A stretch of 50,103 nt of DNA from Candidatus Fermentibacterota bacterium (GTDB taxonomy: Bacteria > Fermentibacterota > Fermentibacteria > Fermentibacterales > JCC-6). Below are positions 16,001 through 28,903 of the stretch, piece after piece. Below the pieces are notes generated by a model. It was not told where the DNA came from. It saw only the letters and a list, made by a program, of their open reading frames with translations, and searched no databases. The position numbers were made by a program, and so were the translations under genes. Numbering within the stretch: the first letter of the stretch is position 1; each line of letters begins with the position of its first letter. The stretch is from the NCBI GenBank assembly GCA_030592645.1, contig JAUVIR010000018.1, forward strand, positions 1 to 50,103, given 5' to 3'.

Positions 16001-18632
16001 CCAGACCTCTATCTTCATTGTAATCTGCTGATATATCTACATCACCGTTCTGGTTCAGGTCCTCCGTATCGAGTTTCCCGTTAGCCCTTCTGACAAGCTC
16101 TCCAGCTACCCGCTCAAGCCAGTAGGAATCCTCATCTATTCGTTCGCCGAGATCAAGATATATATTGGCATCCGCGGCGGAACCTGTAGTTCTAATGTAC
16201 ATCCTGAGATAAGTTTTGGTCGAAAGATCCAGCCCGTATTTATCCATGCACCTCATTATCCCGCCCCATGAATCACTGCTGCTTTCGTCCGGCTGGAAGT
16301 AGAGTTCCAGCACATTGTTCACATAATTATCCTCCTGCCTGCCGACAATATTTGGAACGATGTCTTCAAGTTTCCATCTTCTGTACGTATTGTACCACCG
16401 GAGTTCTCCTGCCGGGTAATCCTGGAAACCAGCTGAATATGGAATACTTGAAAGGTGCCAGGCTGGTCTGCTCTGACCTATGGGGAAGGCGGTTTCCGTG
16501 CCCTCCATATCATCTATGTAGGCTTTCCCGTCTACATTCGGATTGGGAAAACTCATGGCTATCTCACCGGATATGGTCGCATTGCTGGGGGCTTCAGTGT
16601 TAATCCCGGGAATGAGGTTCGCAAGATCGGTAAGAAATTCAGGTTCAGCTTCGAAGTGCGCGTCAATATCGGCTACCAGAGTTCTGGTGGATTCCTCTCC
16701 GACCCTCGGTCTGTCCCCCGGTGTGCTTGCGCTCTCGAACATTACGGTGGCTCCCAGCCAGGAATCAGATCCTATCTCGTAAACGGCCCTTGTTCCTATC
16801 AGCGTCTTCTTCTGCATGGCGAAAAGGGGAATGTATTCGAAGGTGACGCGCACGGTGTTACTGGGATTCTGGGCATCTTCGGCGGCTTCTCCCATCAGCG
16901 TAAGCAGACCGATTTCATAGATAATCGTGTAGTCAACGTTATTGACAAGGGGTCTTGTACTTCCGGCCATGGTAAGAGTAACCTTTTCACTGCCCGGTAT
17001 TATGCCCATGCGCCCCAGTGAATAGGTAGTTGAAGCTGCCCTGTAACTCACCTCTATGAAGTACTTGCTCTGAACGGGAAGGGGATTGTTCTCCTCGTAT
17101 ACAACCGGGTTCGTAACCTCCAGAGTGACATCGGTAAAGGGTCTATTCTGTGGAAACACCAGAAAACCGTTATCCCAGTCAACGGCATTTTCCTCATCTG
17201 CAAGAGAACCGTCGCCGTTGATATCAAGCCCGAGAAGCTCTATGAAAGGAACTCCATCCTGAGTCTGGATGGGGTCTTCGCCAGACCTGGTAAGATAAAT
17301 TGCACAGTTGAAGCTCTCCTGAACGATGTTGTTGGCTCCTAGGAAATACCTGTTCCTCAATTCGTAGTCCCATGTGGGATCGGTAGGAAGTGGATTAATC
17401 TCTTTAATCAGTTTCAGATTCCAGTCCGAACCCGGATTAGCGTTACCGATGGTGTCACCCGCTGTGGTGACCATCCAGATGCCAATCCTGTAATTGTTGT
17501 TGATGGGCCTTGTGAAACGGATGGTAGTGGCTGAATCGACAAGGACGTAATCCAGATCAATGCCGGGCTGAAGTTCATCCCAGTAGCCGATGTTGGTCGT
17601 ACCGGTGCCTTCAATGAAATAAGCCCCTTCAACCGCTCCGGTTTCCTGATTGTTGGTTCCATCATCGTCATCCTGAAAAACCCTGATCGATGCGATCTGA
17701 GGCTGGACAAGGGAATCGGGTGAGGTGTAGAAGAAGTAGTTATCCGCAGGATGTATGTCCATAATACTGTCTTCAACCAGGGTTGCCTGCCCTACAAATT
17801 CCGAGGATTCTGTCGATCCGGATTCGCGGCTTGCTATGGTTGTGAATTCAACGGGGCCTACCTGCGCAACTATCTTGGCTCCGAATAGCCCCTCGTGCGG
17901 TATGCTGTACGAGACGAATTCAGGTCCTGTAATAGAAAGGCTGATATCCCCCATCTCTATGCTCTGTATTATTTCATCCTCATACCCTTCGTATCGCAGG
18001 CTGACGCTGCTCTGGGGACCGAAGCTTCTCTGGCTGTCATGGTTTACATTAACATGTATCTTCTCACCGATGGTTCCTTCCAGCTGAACCCTCAATTCCT
18101 GTTCCATCTTGAGATCGGGGAAAAGGGACTGGCTCTGCCCCTCAGTCTCAACCGCGTTCGGCCTGTAATGGCTTATTCCGGAAAGTGTGATCTTCTGGTA
18201 ACCGCTTATATCTATCTGCCCGCCTTCGCCTATTGCGCCGGCCAGTACCGGCGGCATGTCCAGGGGCAGGTAGATAGTCGGGATGAGAGAACCGGATGTC
18301 CTGGATGTACGAAGGCAATTGCTGCTGTTCATGGCAGTCCATGTATCCCGCAGAGTCCACTCCATCGACCGCTGATTCAGTATATCGAGGGGAAAACAGC
18401 CCGATGTCGAAACAGGGGAGGATCTGTAGAAAAGCCTCCAGCAGATGAATCTGTTCCGAAGAGAATGCACCAGCTGCCATGATACACCGGGATCAACGAG
18501 CATATCGCTTGCGTATTCGGTTTCCCATGGATAGGCGGGAACGAGCATGGGAGTACGCACTCCGGCTGCTCCGGCAGCTGCATTTGATATGAGCAGCGTG
18601 ACAAATAGCAGAATTATAGTTCTTATTTTCAT
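13026..18632 (-). CDS. sprA: SprA-like giant outer-membrane beta-barrel protein (T9SS translocon family)
   Basis: The 1868-residue protein has a signal peptide (1-21) and then the SprA N-terminal pattern: a Gly-Gln-Ile-Asp-Ile-Ser-Gly block followed by Gly-Thr-Ile-Gly-Glu-Lys-Ile-His-Val-Asn and the characteristic aromatic/Gly alternation. Alternating beta-strands fill the rest, and the chain ends on Phe, as outer-membrane barrels do. Asp/Asn-Gly loops resembling calcium sites occur near residues 470, 850 and 925. In Bacteroidota, SprA forms the 36-strand channel of the type IX secretion system and is usually about 2,300-2,500 residues, so this copy is compact. No other T9SS gene is in the window. 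It is divergent from lptF and lies just upstream of the pilus operon promoter region. Confidence 0.78.
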   Translation of the reverse strand: MKIRTIILLFVTLLISNAAAGAAGVRTPMLVPAYPWETEYASDMLVDPGVSWQLVHSLRNRFICWRLFYRSSPVSTSGCFPLDILNQRSMEWTLRDTWTAMNSSNCLRTSRTSGSLIPTIYLPLDMPPVLAGAIGEGGQIDISGYQKITLSGISHYRPNAVETEGQSQSLFPDLKMEQELRVQLEGTIGEKIHVNVNHDSQRSFGPQSSVSLRYEGYEDEIIQSIEMGDISLSITGPEFVSYSIPHEGLFGAKIVAQVGPVEFTTIASRESGSTESSEFVGQATLVEDSIMDIHPADNYFFYTSPDSLVQPQIASIRVFQDDDDGTNNQETGAVEGAYFIEGTGTTNIGYWDELQPGIDLDYVLVDSATTIRFTRPINNNYRIGIWMVTTAGDTIGNANPGSDWNLKLIKEINPLPTDPTWDYELRNRYFLGANNIVQESFNCAIYLTRSGEDPIQTQDGVPFIELLGLDINGDGSLADEENAVDWDNGFLVFPQNRPFTDVTLEVTNPVVYEENNPLPVQSKYFIEVSYRAASTTYSLGRMGIIPGSEKVTLTMAGSTRPLVNNVDYTIIYEIGLLTLMGEAAEDAQNPSNTVRVTFEYIPLFAMQKKTLIGTRAVYEIGSDSWLGATVMFESASTPGDRPRVGEESTRTLVADIDAHFEAEPEFLTDLANLIPGINTEAPSNATISGEIAMSFPNPNVDGKAYIDDMEGTETAFPIGQSRPAWHLSSIPYSAGFQDYPAGELRWYNTYRRWKLEDIVPNIVGRQEDNYVNNVLELYFQPDESSSDSWGGIMRCMDKYGLDLSTKTYLRMYIRTTGSAADANIYLDLGERIDEDSYWLERVAGELVRRANGKLDTEDLNQNGDVDISADYNEDRGLDFLFDNEENPPEGGDPNRDNYSYNEDDPPSVRYDSINGTQGNGLLDTEDLNRNGVLDRSNSFFRINISVNDSEYIVSGPNENGWMLIEIPLADTNVVSIPGFVTGTPTWEKISYARLWVDGFTSADTVQIYDLEIVGNRWEESGVSYIDSVGTPVSHIEKMYVSTVNNKDNPEYTNDPPPGVDPGEDEYGDPRLEQSLSLKAENIAYRHLGLATQSFYTGEDFTGYKQIKFLVHGEEQYDSELIYRLGTDSLNYYEIGVGIEPGWQVIEVSLDDLVDLKARMEESELEYISEGGLTVRGSPNFARIMEMSLGLRNNSLTPLNTTVWVDDITLHQPWSNTGTAHRITAGIDIADLISLSGDYREIDSDFHGLGSRSGQGYTHITYNTGATLYLNRFTPPLWSLYAPANYSWSLSISKPVFQSGSDYRLNDTESWNERSQNRNWSTGFQLRKNSNSGSLPGRYFIDPFRFVHTYSRGYGMTPSTRDTSSTAEGSLSYDVSPGRMQLLSLPVIEFLRIRPSRVSWSLARRNNWETRWSFLNDDTVQTRATILSTLSSNGSITFTPWKGLSASGSLGLVRDLLFPWEGNLGVNVGREISRNQTISVSQDINLFDYLNPRFSFDSHYGQSRLAPHTISGADSLGLPRFSISATRRINLRIGLVHTIRSLAGLRDERLDEEAQTGSPRWFLIKLERWANMINDPNIVYSETEGSEYRDMYFIPDWRYQTGLDPVLDDVVPWDRAKGWNLQVSGGFRPVSSMSIRVEYRSSENKNLYSGFWNNQRSKTWPSISFSWSGLNRLAGLSSIIRTGSASSGYSIETNESGRFESDVYTATTETKKTNWTPLFNISVTLLNDVQITLTDNVTTTVMQSFTGTQARTESSNSNIQLRIQYSFSAPGGFAIPLPLFDRLRISFQSDLTTSLSVTRSKTRSELFGSAVGAQLQTDREEWRIEPALNYDFGTVTAGLTGIFGWKTDRVNSQYNQRDVGMNIWVTINF

Positions 18633-18749
18633 ACGCAGATTCTAGTCTCCAGCTTACTCATGGTTCCATTCTGAAGTGGAAAGAAAATTAGATACAGGGT
18701 ATAATTGTCCTATTGTATGATATTACCGAATGCCAATAATGAGAATTAA

Positions 18750-20162
18750 ATGAAAAAACTGCAAGTTTACACTTTAAGAGAATTCACCGCGCCCTTTCTT
18801 CTATCCTGCGGTATCTTCACTTTTGTGATGCTGCTGGATAAATTGCTGGATCTTCTGGATATGATCGTAAGCAAGGGAGTGCCTGTAAGAACCGTTGTGG
18901 AAGTATTCCTTCTTCTGCTGCCCTCGATGGTTGCTGTGGTGATTCCGATGGGAGTCCTCGCGGGAGTTCTCATGGCTATAGGCAGGATGGAATCCGACCT
19001 CGAAGTAACCGCAATGAAATCTTCAGGCATAAGTATCTTCATGCTCATAAAGCCCCTGATGCTGGCAGCTCTCCTCCTCACGGCAACCATGGTTCTCTTC
19101 AATAATTACGTTCTTCCCGATGCGAACCACATGGCCAAGAACCTCCTGCTGGACATCGGTACAATGCGGCCAGCTGCAAAGATCATACCGGGAATGTTCG
19201 TAGAAGATATCGAAAACTACAGGATAATCGTGGAAGAAAAGGACGACCTGACCGGTGAGCTTGAGAACGTCGTAATACATGAACGGGTTCCAGGTATGCC
19301 CGGTAGAACTATTACGGCTCTGCGGGGAAGAATGGAACCTGTATCTGCCAACCGCTTCCGCCTGGTTCTTACCGATGGCCAGATGCATGAGCTGACGGAT
19401 AACGGTGAGTATAGAAAACTGGATTTTGAAGTGTACACTGTTGAGATAGTCAGATCAGAGGAACTTATCAGGCAGAACAGGGATAACCGGGGAGACAGGG
19501 AACTGTCTGCAGGTCAGATGCGGTCGCTTGTTGATTCTCTTGAGAAACAGGTTGAATTTTTTGAGGATTCACTCCTCAGGTCCGGAAGTGCGCCCATTCT
19601 TGCCATGATCAATGATTCAACTCTCCTCACCGGAAGAAGTGCTTTCCCGCCTCCTGACAGTGTTGATGCACGAACATGGTTCAATCTCTCGAGGAATTTC
19701 CTGGCGCAGCAATCCGGTGACCTCCGGATTCTTGCGGACCGCAAGGCTTCCCTGCAGCGGAGCATTAGCCGTTACAGGGTTGAAATCCAGAAGAAGTACT
19801 CCATACCTTTCGCATGCATTGTATTCGTGCTTCTCGGCATCCCGCTCGGACTCTCAACCAGGAAGGGCAGCGCCGGTATTGCCCTCGGTGTAAGCCTGCT
19901 TGTGATTCTAGCGTACTACCTTTTTCTTATCGCCGGGGAACAGCTTGCCGACAGAAGGATGATGCCCGCGTTCCTCTCGATGTGGCTTCCGAATATCATA
20001 CTGGGCGCTTTTGGAACAGTGCTCACGGCACGGAGTCTGCACGAAGGCAACCCTCTCCCTCTGGGCAGACTGCTTGCAGCTTCGAGATCATTTATCACAA
20101 GAATCAGCGGGAAGAATAAAAGAGCTACTCCAGGCATTTCAAGCGGAAGCGGTACCGCATGA
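18750..20162 (+). CDS. lptF: LPS export ABC transporter permease, LptF-like
   Basis: A 470-residue YjgP/YjgQ family permease. Three N-terminal helices (about 12-35, 52-75, 98-122) and three C-terminal ones (about 348-368, 372-395, 405-430) flank a periplasmic beta-jellyroll of about 220 residues, which includes an extra charged coiled segment at about 250-330. LptF pairs with LptG and the LptB ATPase (not in the window) to extract LPS from the inner membrane. The upstream sequence holds a TATAAT at 18700-18705 with no convincing -35 box, and the ribosome binding site is weak. It overlaps lptG by an ATGA. Assignment of F versus G rests on gene order. Confidence 0.87.
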   Translation: MKKLQVYTLREFTAPFLLSCGIFTFVMLLDKLLDLLDMIVSKGVPVRTVVEVFLLLLPSMVAVVIPMGVLAGVLMAIGRMESDLEVTAMKSSGISIFMLIKPLMLAALLLTATMVLFNNYVLPDANHMAKNLLLDIGTMRPAAKIIPGMFVEDIENYRIIVEEKDDLTGELENVVIHERVPGMPGRTITALRGRMEPVSANRFRLVLTDGQMHELTDNGEYRKLDFEVYTVEIVRSEELIRQNRDNRGDRELSAGQMRSLVDSLEKQVEFFEDSLLRSGSAPILAMINDSTLLTGRSAFPPPDSVDARTWFNLSRNFLAQQSGDLRILADRKASLQRSISRYRVEIQKKYSIPFACIVFVLLGIPLGLSTRKGSAGIALGVSLLVILAYYLFLIAGEQLADRRMMPAFLSMWLPNIILGAFGTVLTARSLHEGNPLPLGRLLAASRSFITRISGKNKRATPGISSGSGTA

Positions 20163-21250
20163 TTCTCAAAAAACTGGATGCTTATCTTGCTTCAAGGTTC
20201 ATAAAGATGATAATCGTATCCGTTTCCTCATTCGTGGTGATCTTCGTAAGCGTCGATGCATTCGACCATTTCACCAGATGGGTGGACAAGGATGTATCAA
20301 TTGGCGCCTTTCTGACGTATTACTTCTACGGATTGCCCTACATCATCGTACTGGTTCTCCCTATTGCCGTTCTCCTGAGCTCACTCTTCCTTATCTCATC
20401 CCTTTCCAAGAAAAACGAACTGGTCGCAATGCGGTCTGCGGGAATAAGCATCCCCAGGATCATCCTGCCGCTGCTCATCGTCGGGGGATTCACATCTATC
20501 TTCGAGCTCGGCGTGGGGGATTTCATTGTAGCAAACGCCACGTACCAGCAGACACTGGTGAAAAGGATTGAAATAGACGGTCAGGAACCTATCAACTATT
20601 CGAGAAGAAGTAATTTTGCGCACAGGTCACCTGGTGGTTCAATACTGGATATAGGATTCTTCAACGGTCAGTCCGAAACAATGGACAATGTTACCATAGA
20701 ATGGTTCGATGACAGCAGCAGGGTTACAAGAAGACTGGATCTGGACAGAATGCTGTGGCTCGATTCCGCATGGACAGGTATAGGCACCACCGATAGAGTA
20801 TTCGGACCATCCGGAGCACTGGTATTTTCAACTGCCGATACACTGCCGCTGCCTGAGGTATCAGAAACACCTGAAAATTTCGGGGCAAGGCAGAAAGCGC
20901 CGGGGGAAATGAACTTCATCGAACTCCGGAACTATATCGCAAGCGTTGATGAAGCGGGGGGCGACTCAAGAGGGGATCTGGTCGAATTCTATCTGAAGTT
21001 CTTCTTCCCTCTCTCAAACCTGATAATGGTTTTTGTCGGAGCCCCTCTTGCTCTAAGAAATCCGAGAAGCGGCAAATCCTCCAGTATCGGCCTTGCCATA
21101 CTGCTTGCTTTCATCTTTTTCTCACTTCTCCGGCTCGGCCAGACCCTTGGTCATAAGGGAGCCCTTCCCCCTCTTCTTGCCGCAAGCATAGCCGATATTG
21201 TCTATATCTCACTGGGCGCATTTCTTCTATCCAGAGCATCAAAAGCCTAG
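20159..21250 (+). CDS. lptG: LPS export ABC transporter permease, LptG-like
   Basis: A 363-residue YjgP/YjgQ permease of normal length, with three plus three transmembrane helices around a periplasmic jellyroll. The conserved cytoplasmic coupling stretch (Lys-Asn-Glu-Leu-Val-Ala-Met-Arg-Ser-Ala-Gly) is at about 83-93, the segment that docks to LptB. The ATG overlaps the lptF stop by 4 nt, so the partner subunits are made together. With lpxA, lpxC and lpxD elsewhere in the window it shows that this organism makes and exports LPS or lipooligosaccharide. Confidence 0.88.
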   Translation: MILKKLDAYLASRFIKMIIVSVSSFVVIFVSVDAFDHFTRWVDKDVSIGAFLTYYFYGLPYIIVLVLPIAVLLSSLFLISSLSKKNELVAMRSAGISIPRIILPLLIVGGFTSIFELGVGDFIVANATYQQTLVKRIEIDGQEPINYSRRSNFAHRSPGGSILDIGFFNGQSETMDNVTIEWFDDSSRVTRRLDLDRMLWLDSAWTGIGTTDRVFGPSGALVFSTADTLPLPEVSETPENFGARQKAPGEMNFIELRNYIASVDEAGGDSRGDLVEFYLKFFFPLSNLIMVFVGAPLALRNPRSGKSSSIGLAILLAFIFFSLLRLGQTLGHKGALPPLLAASIADIVYISLGAFLLSRASKA

Positions 21251-21349
21251 TACCTTGCAAATCACCGGCTGCAGTATACATATTCTTCCTGTTCTGAAAG
21301 AGAATAACATTTCATTTATAACAGCATTACTTTAACCAGGGAGACGAAA

Positions 21350-22432
21350 ATGCCCGAACGTGTATTCAATTTCTTTGCAGGACCCGCTACTCTTCCCTAC
21401 GATGTAGTGAAGGAAGCGGCAAAGGGTGTCGTGAACTTCGAGAACATGGGAATGTCCGTAATGGAGATATCCCACCGCTCCGCTCAGTTCGACAAGATGT
21501 TCTGTGAAACACAGAACAACATGCTCAAGATTATGGGGCTTTCTCCGGACGAATATGCAGTGCTTTTTCTTGGTGGCGGAGCCAGCACTCAGTTCTGCGC
21601 TCTTCCCTACAACTTCCTCAAAGACTCCATGACTGCAGATTATATCGTTACAGGAGGATGGTCGAAGAAGGCGGTCAAAGAGGCGAAATTCTTCGGTAAT
21701 GTGAATATTGCAGCCAGCAGTGAGGACTCCAATTTCAGTTTCATTCCGAAGGAGTTCAACCTGACGAAGGGTGCTGCATACGTACACACAACAAGCAACA
21801 ACACACTGGTGGGAACTCAGATAAAAGACTTCCCCGAAACAGGTGATGTCCCGCTGGTAAGTGATATGTCGTCCGATTTCCTTTCTCGTGAGCTTGATTT
21901 CAGCAAATTCTCCCTCATCTACGCGGGAGCCCAGAAGAATATCGGTCCTTCAGGTGTTGCAGCGGTTGTTGTAAGACGCTCATGGGTCGATCAGGCACGC
22001 AAGGAAGTTCCCACAATGCTCTCCTACCAGACCCACATGAGCAAGAATTCACTTTTCAATACTCCTCCCTCCTTCCCAGTCTACGTTGTGGGACTTGTTA
22101 TGAAATGGATACTTGCGCAGGGCGGAATCAAAGCTGTTGAGGCCGCAAACGTGAAAAAAGCCGGTCTCCTCTACTCCTACATGGACGATAGCAACGGCTA
22201 CTACACTGGTACCGCGGAAATAGACAGCAGATCTTTGATGAACGTAACGTTCCGGCTTCCATCTGAAGAGCTGGAGAAAAAATTCATAGTCGAAGGTGTA
22301 CAGAACGATCTCTTCGGATTGAAGGGGCATAGATCCGTCGGCGGATGCAGAGCCTCGATCTACAACGCTATGCCCTACGAGGGTATTGAAGCTCTTGTAG
22401 AGTTCATGAAGAAATTCAAGGCTGCAAACTAA
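21350..22432 (+). CDS. serC: Phosphoserine aminotransferase
   Basis: A 360-residue class V aminotransferase matching SerC from end to end. The N-terminal Phe-Asn-Phe-Phe-Ala-Gly-Pro block, the SHRS motif for substrate phosphate and the PLP lysine in the Ala-Gly-Ala-Gln-Lys-Asn motif are all present. It converts 3-phosphohydroxypyruvate and glutamate to phosphoserine, the second step of serine synthesis; the same type of enzyme can serve pyridoxal phosphate synthesis. GGGAG lies 6 nt before the ATG. It is followed by the foldback element and convergent ligA, so it is likely monocistronic or the end of the lptFG unit (99-nt gap). Confidence 0.95.
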   Translation: MPERVFNFFAGPATLPYDVVKEAAKGVVNFENMGMSVMEISHRSAQFDKMFCETQNNMLKIMGLSPDEYAVLFLGGGASTQFCALPYNFLKDSMTADYIVTGGWSKKAVKEAKFFGNVNIAASSEDSNFSFIPKEFNLTKGAAYVHTTSNNTLVGTQIKDFPETGDVPLVSDMSSDFLSRELDFSKFSLIYAGAQKNIGPSGVAAVVVRRSWVDQARKEVPTMLSYQTHMSKNSLFNTPPSFPVYVVGLVMKWILAQGGIKAVEAANVKKAGLLYSYMDDSNGYYTGTAEIDSRSLMNVTFRLPSEELEKKFIVEGVQNDLFGLKGHRSVGGCRASIYNAMPYEGIEALVEFMKKFKAAN

Positions 22433-22434
22433 TA

Positions 22435-26570
<4,136 letters not shown>

Positions 26571-26602
26571 AAGAACCCTTTTCAAGGATCTGAACTGTGA
26601 GA

Positions 26603-28747
26603 TTATTGAATATCATCTGGTTCGTTATTGATATGTCTATAAACTATGTCGGCAGGAAGAATGCCGGAAGGATCGATATCTATCGCCAGTATTCGTTCGG
26701 TAGAAGCAGATATGCTGCCCGTATATATTCCCTCCGTAGAACCGGGAGTGAGGTCCAGATCAGCAAAACCTGTCCCTGTATAAACGCGGACTTCATCCAG
26801 TATTGAACCAAGGGGGAAATCCTGACCGGGCTGAATCTGTTTTACTGAGAGGTTCAGGGTACCCGAAGAGTCCATCCAGAGAATCTCAAGCTGCGGCACA
26901 CCGGGGCTGTACAGCCATTGGTAGTACATCTCCCCGTATCCGCTGCTTTCTGGTATCCCCATAGCTGAAAACAATCTCCCGAATGAATCCCCAGAGTGAC
27001 GGAGGTTACGAAGTGCTCTGGGAACAGCTCTTTCAAAGGCAGGTATTTCATGAATCAGGAACTCTATGACAATCGGAGCCTTTCCGAATATCACAGGATC
27101 ATAAAGTGGAGATTCATTCAATAATGGATCCGCAATGGCGTATTCTATTCCTCCGCTTAGCTCAGTAGAGTACAGATAGTATTTTCTGAAAGCCTCGCGA
27201 AGCTGATTTGAGTCCGATTCATCATCTGCAAGTGCAAATCTGTAAACGGACCATGCAGCAAGCACATTCCGAAGATTATCCGAAAGGTACGTACTCCCTG
27301 CAAGGTAGGCCCTTGCCGCTTCAAAAACTATCGACGTGGCAGGAACAGCTGTTCCACGGACAAGGGAATCAGACCATGTCTGATAGCCCCTCAGTGAGGA
27401 AAGTACATCCGTTGAAAGGAAAATGCATCCGGGACCGGTGATAAACACTGGAAGATCAAGACAGCTTACAACAACGATATCAATCCTTGCTCCATCGAAC
27501 GCCATGTTTCGCCACAATACTGAGGTAATTTCATCAGCAAGATCTATCATCCCCAATGCAATCGAATCGGATTCAAGACATATATACATGCTTCTGCCAT
27601 CTGCAATGGTGTTTTCCGTGAAGCCGCCGATCGCCCATGAAAGCGGACCCATGATCCCTTCTATCGGGGAAACATAGGATACGGTAAGCAGGGAATCGAA
27701 AACGTTTCTGGATTGCTCCGCCAGAGGAGCAAATACTTGATAACCTTTGTCAGGTACCGAAATATCGATAGTATAAGCCGAAGGGATACCGCACCCGGGG
27801 TAGAACCACATACCGCTCTGGAATGAGGTCGATGGATTGATCTGGAGTCCCTGTCCCATGATTCTATCAGTGGAGGATGATATGAATCCATCCCAGTTTC
27901 CCGAATACAGGCCTGAAAACTGTCTGGTGGAATCAGCGGTGCACAATACTGAATCCCCCGAGTTCTCAGCTGATCCTGCAAGGACTTCAAAACTTGTCCC
28001 GTTATCGCAGCATGGGAGGTAAATCATCAGCTGGCTGTCGGATTGAGTAGACCTGAAATCAATTGTCAACGAATCCAGGACATACATTTCCCTCCCCATT
28101 GGATCAACAGTGAGCCTTATTCTGTGTCTGACTTCCGGGGGAACTGTCACATCTGCATTCACTTCTTCAACGATCTCACTTCTGACCCGGTCGGAAAGGT
28201 ATGCGGAACGGGAAAGACCGTTGGCCGGTTCAACCATCGCTGCAGCGCCCAGCATCCGAGTGACAGATGCAAGAAGAATATTGATGGATGTATTCCCAGA
28301 TTTAATCTGGAGAACCGCCAGTTCGCCGCTGCCTCTGTTCCATACTCTTTCCACAACACTGGAATCACCTTTGAGATATACAACAGCAGTAAAACCAGTT
28401 ACATCCCCGATTGATTGAACATAATTCGTATCAAGATTAAGAAGGTCTCCTCCTGACAGGTATTCCATTCTGTCAAATGGGGATGAACCGCAGCCGGGTA
28501 CCAGCATTGCGGTAATACTTGATACACAATTCTCAGAGGATACTATCAATTCCACAGGCATCTCGTTCCTGTACAGAAGAGTATCCTCAAATTCCTCTGA
28601 TGTCAGCATCAATTCCATGTATACACCCTTATCGGCATAAATGGAAATATTCTCATCATACTGCCTGTGGTCGGTTTCGCCGCTGTCTCCGCACGAGAAC
28701 GCAAATGCAGCGATTGAAACTGATACAAGAATACGAACAGAATTCAT
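26603..28747 (-). CDS. Lipoprotein resembling an inactive M1-family metallopeptidase
   Basis: The 714-residue protein starts at the ATG at 28747, which has GGGAGG 5 nt upstream and gives a lipoprotein signal with a Phe-Ser-Cys lipobox (Cys19). After a beta-rich N-terminal half, residues about 500-650 follow the M1 aminopeptidase fold. A stretch aligning with HExxHxxxG reads Phe-Glu-Ala-Ala-Arg-Ala-Tyr-Leu-Ala-Gly. The later EGFAxY site reads Ala-Trp-Ser-Val-Tyr. A helix then begins Phe-Gly-Lys-Ala-Pro and the Gln-Trp-Leu-x5-Pro-x-Leu ending of M1 domains is kept. With both zinc His and the ligand Glu missing it should not be an active zinc protease. A structural or binding role at the envelope is inference. 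No closer family is recognised. Confidence 0.6.
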   Translation of the reverse strand: MNSVRILVSVSIAAFAFSCGDSGETDHRQYDENISIYADKGVYMELMLTSEEFEDTLLYRNEMPVELIVSSENCVSSITAMLVPGCGSSPFDRMEYLSGGDLLNLDTNYVQSIGDVTGFTAVVYLKGDSSVVERVWNRGSGELAVLQIKSGNTSINILLASVTRMLGAAAMVEPANGLSRSAYLSDRVRSEIVEEVNADVTVPPEVRHRIRLTVDPMGREMYVLDSLTIDFRSTQSDSQLMIYLPCCDNGTSFEVLAGSAENSGDSVLCTADSTRQFSGLYSGNWDGFISSSTDRIMGQGLQINPSTSFQSGMWFYPGCGIPSAYTIDISVPDKGYQVFAPLAEQSRNVFDSLLTVSYVSPIEGIMGPLSWAIGGFTENTIADGRSMYICLESDSIALGMIDLADEITSVLWRNMAFDGARIDIVVVSCLDLPVFITGPGCIFLSTDVLSSLRGYQTWSDSLVRGTAVPATSIVFEAARAYLAGSTYLSDNLRNVLAAWSVYRFALADDESDSNQLREAFRKYYLYSTELSGGIEYAIADPLLNESPLYDPVIFGKAPIVIEFLIHEIPAFERAVPRALRNLRHSGDSFGRLFSAMGIPESSGYGEMYYQWLYSPGVPQLEILWMDSSGTLNLSVKQIQPGQDFPLGSILDEVRVYTGTGFADLDLTPGSTEGIYTGSISASTERILAIDIDPSGILPADIVYRHINNEPDDIQ

Positions 28748-28903
28748 CCAGGCCTCCCGACAGTTGCCGCATGATATCACATAAACACAATGGAACCTCT
28801 TCAGGTACACCTGAATATATGACCACGCGGAACACATTGCGCAAACTTATGTGTTGACGATGGCAATCATATTTTGCAAATTTGCCCGCATGGAGGAAAA
28901 TTA

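Noticed and set aside
17895..18482. Plus-strand open frame of 195 codons opposite sprA
   Set aside because: Antisense to the signal-peptide end of SprA and composition follows the opposite codons.
21255..21280. TTGCAA and TATACA as a serC promoter
   Set aside because: The spacer is only 14 nt, too short for a standard promoter.
28748..28837. Longer N-terminus for the M1-like lipoprotein
   Set aside because: It would bury the lipoprotein signal 30 residues inside, and the GGGAGG site supports the start at 28747.
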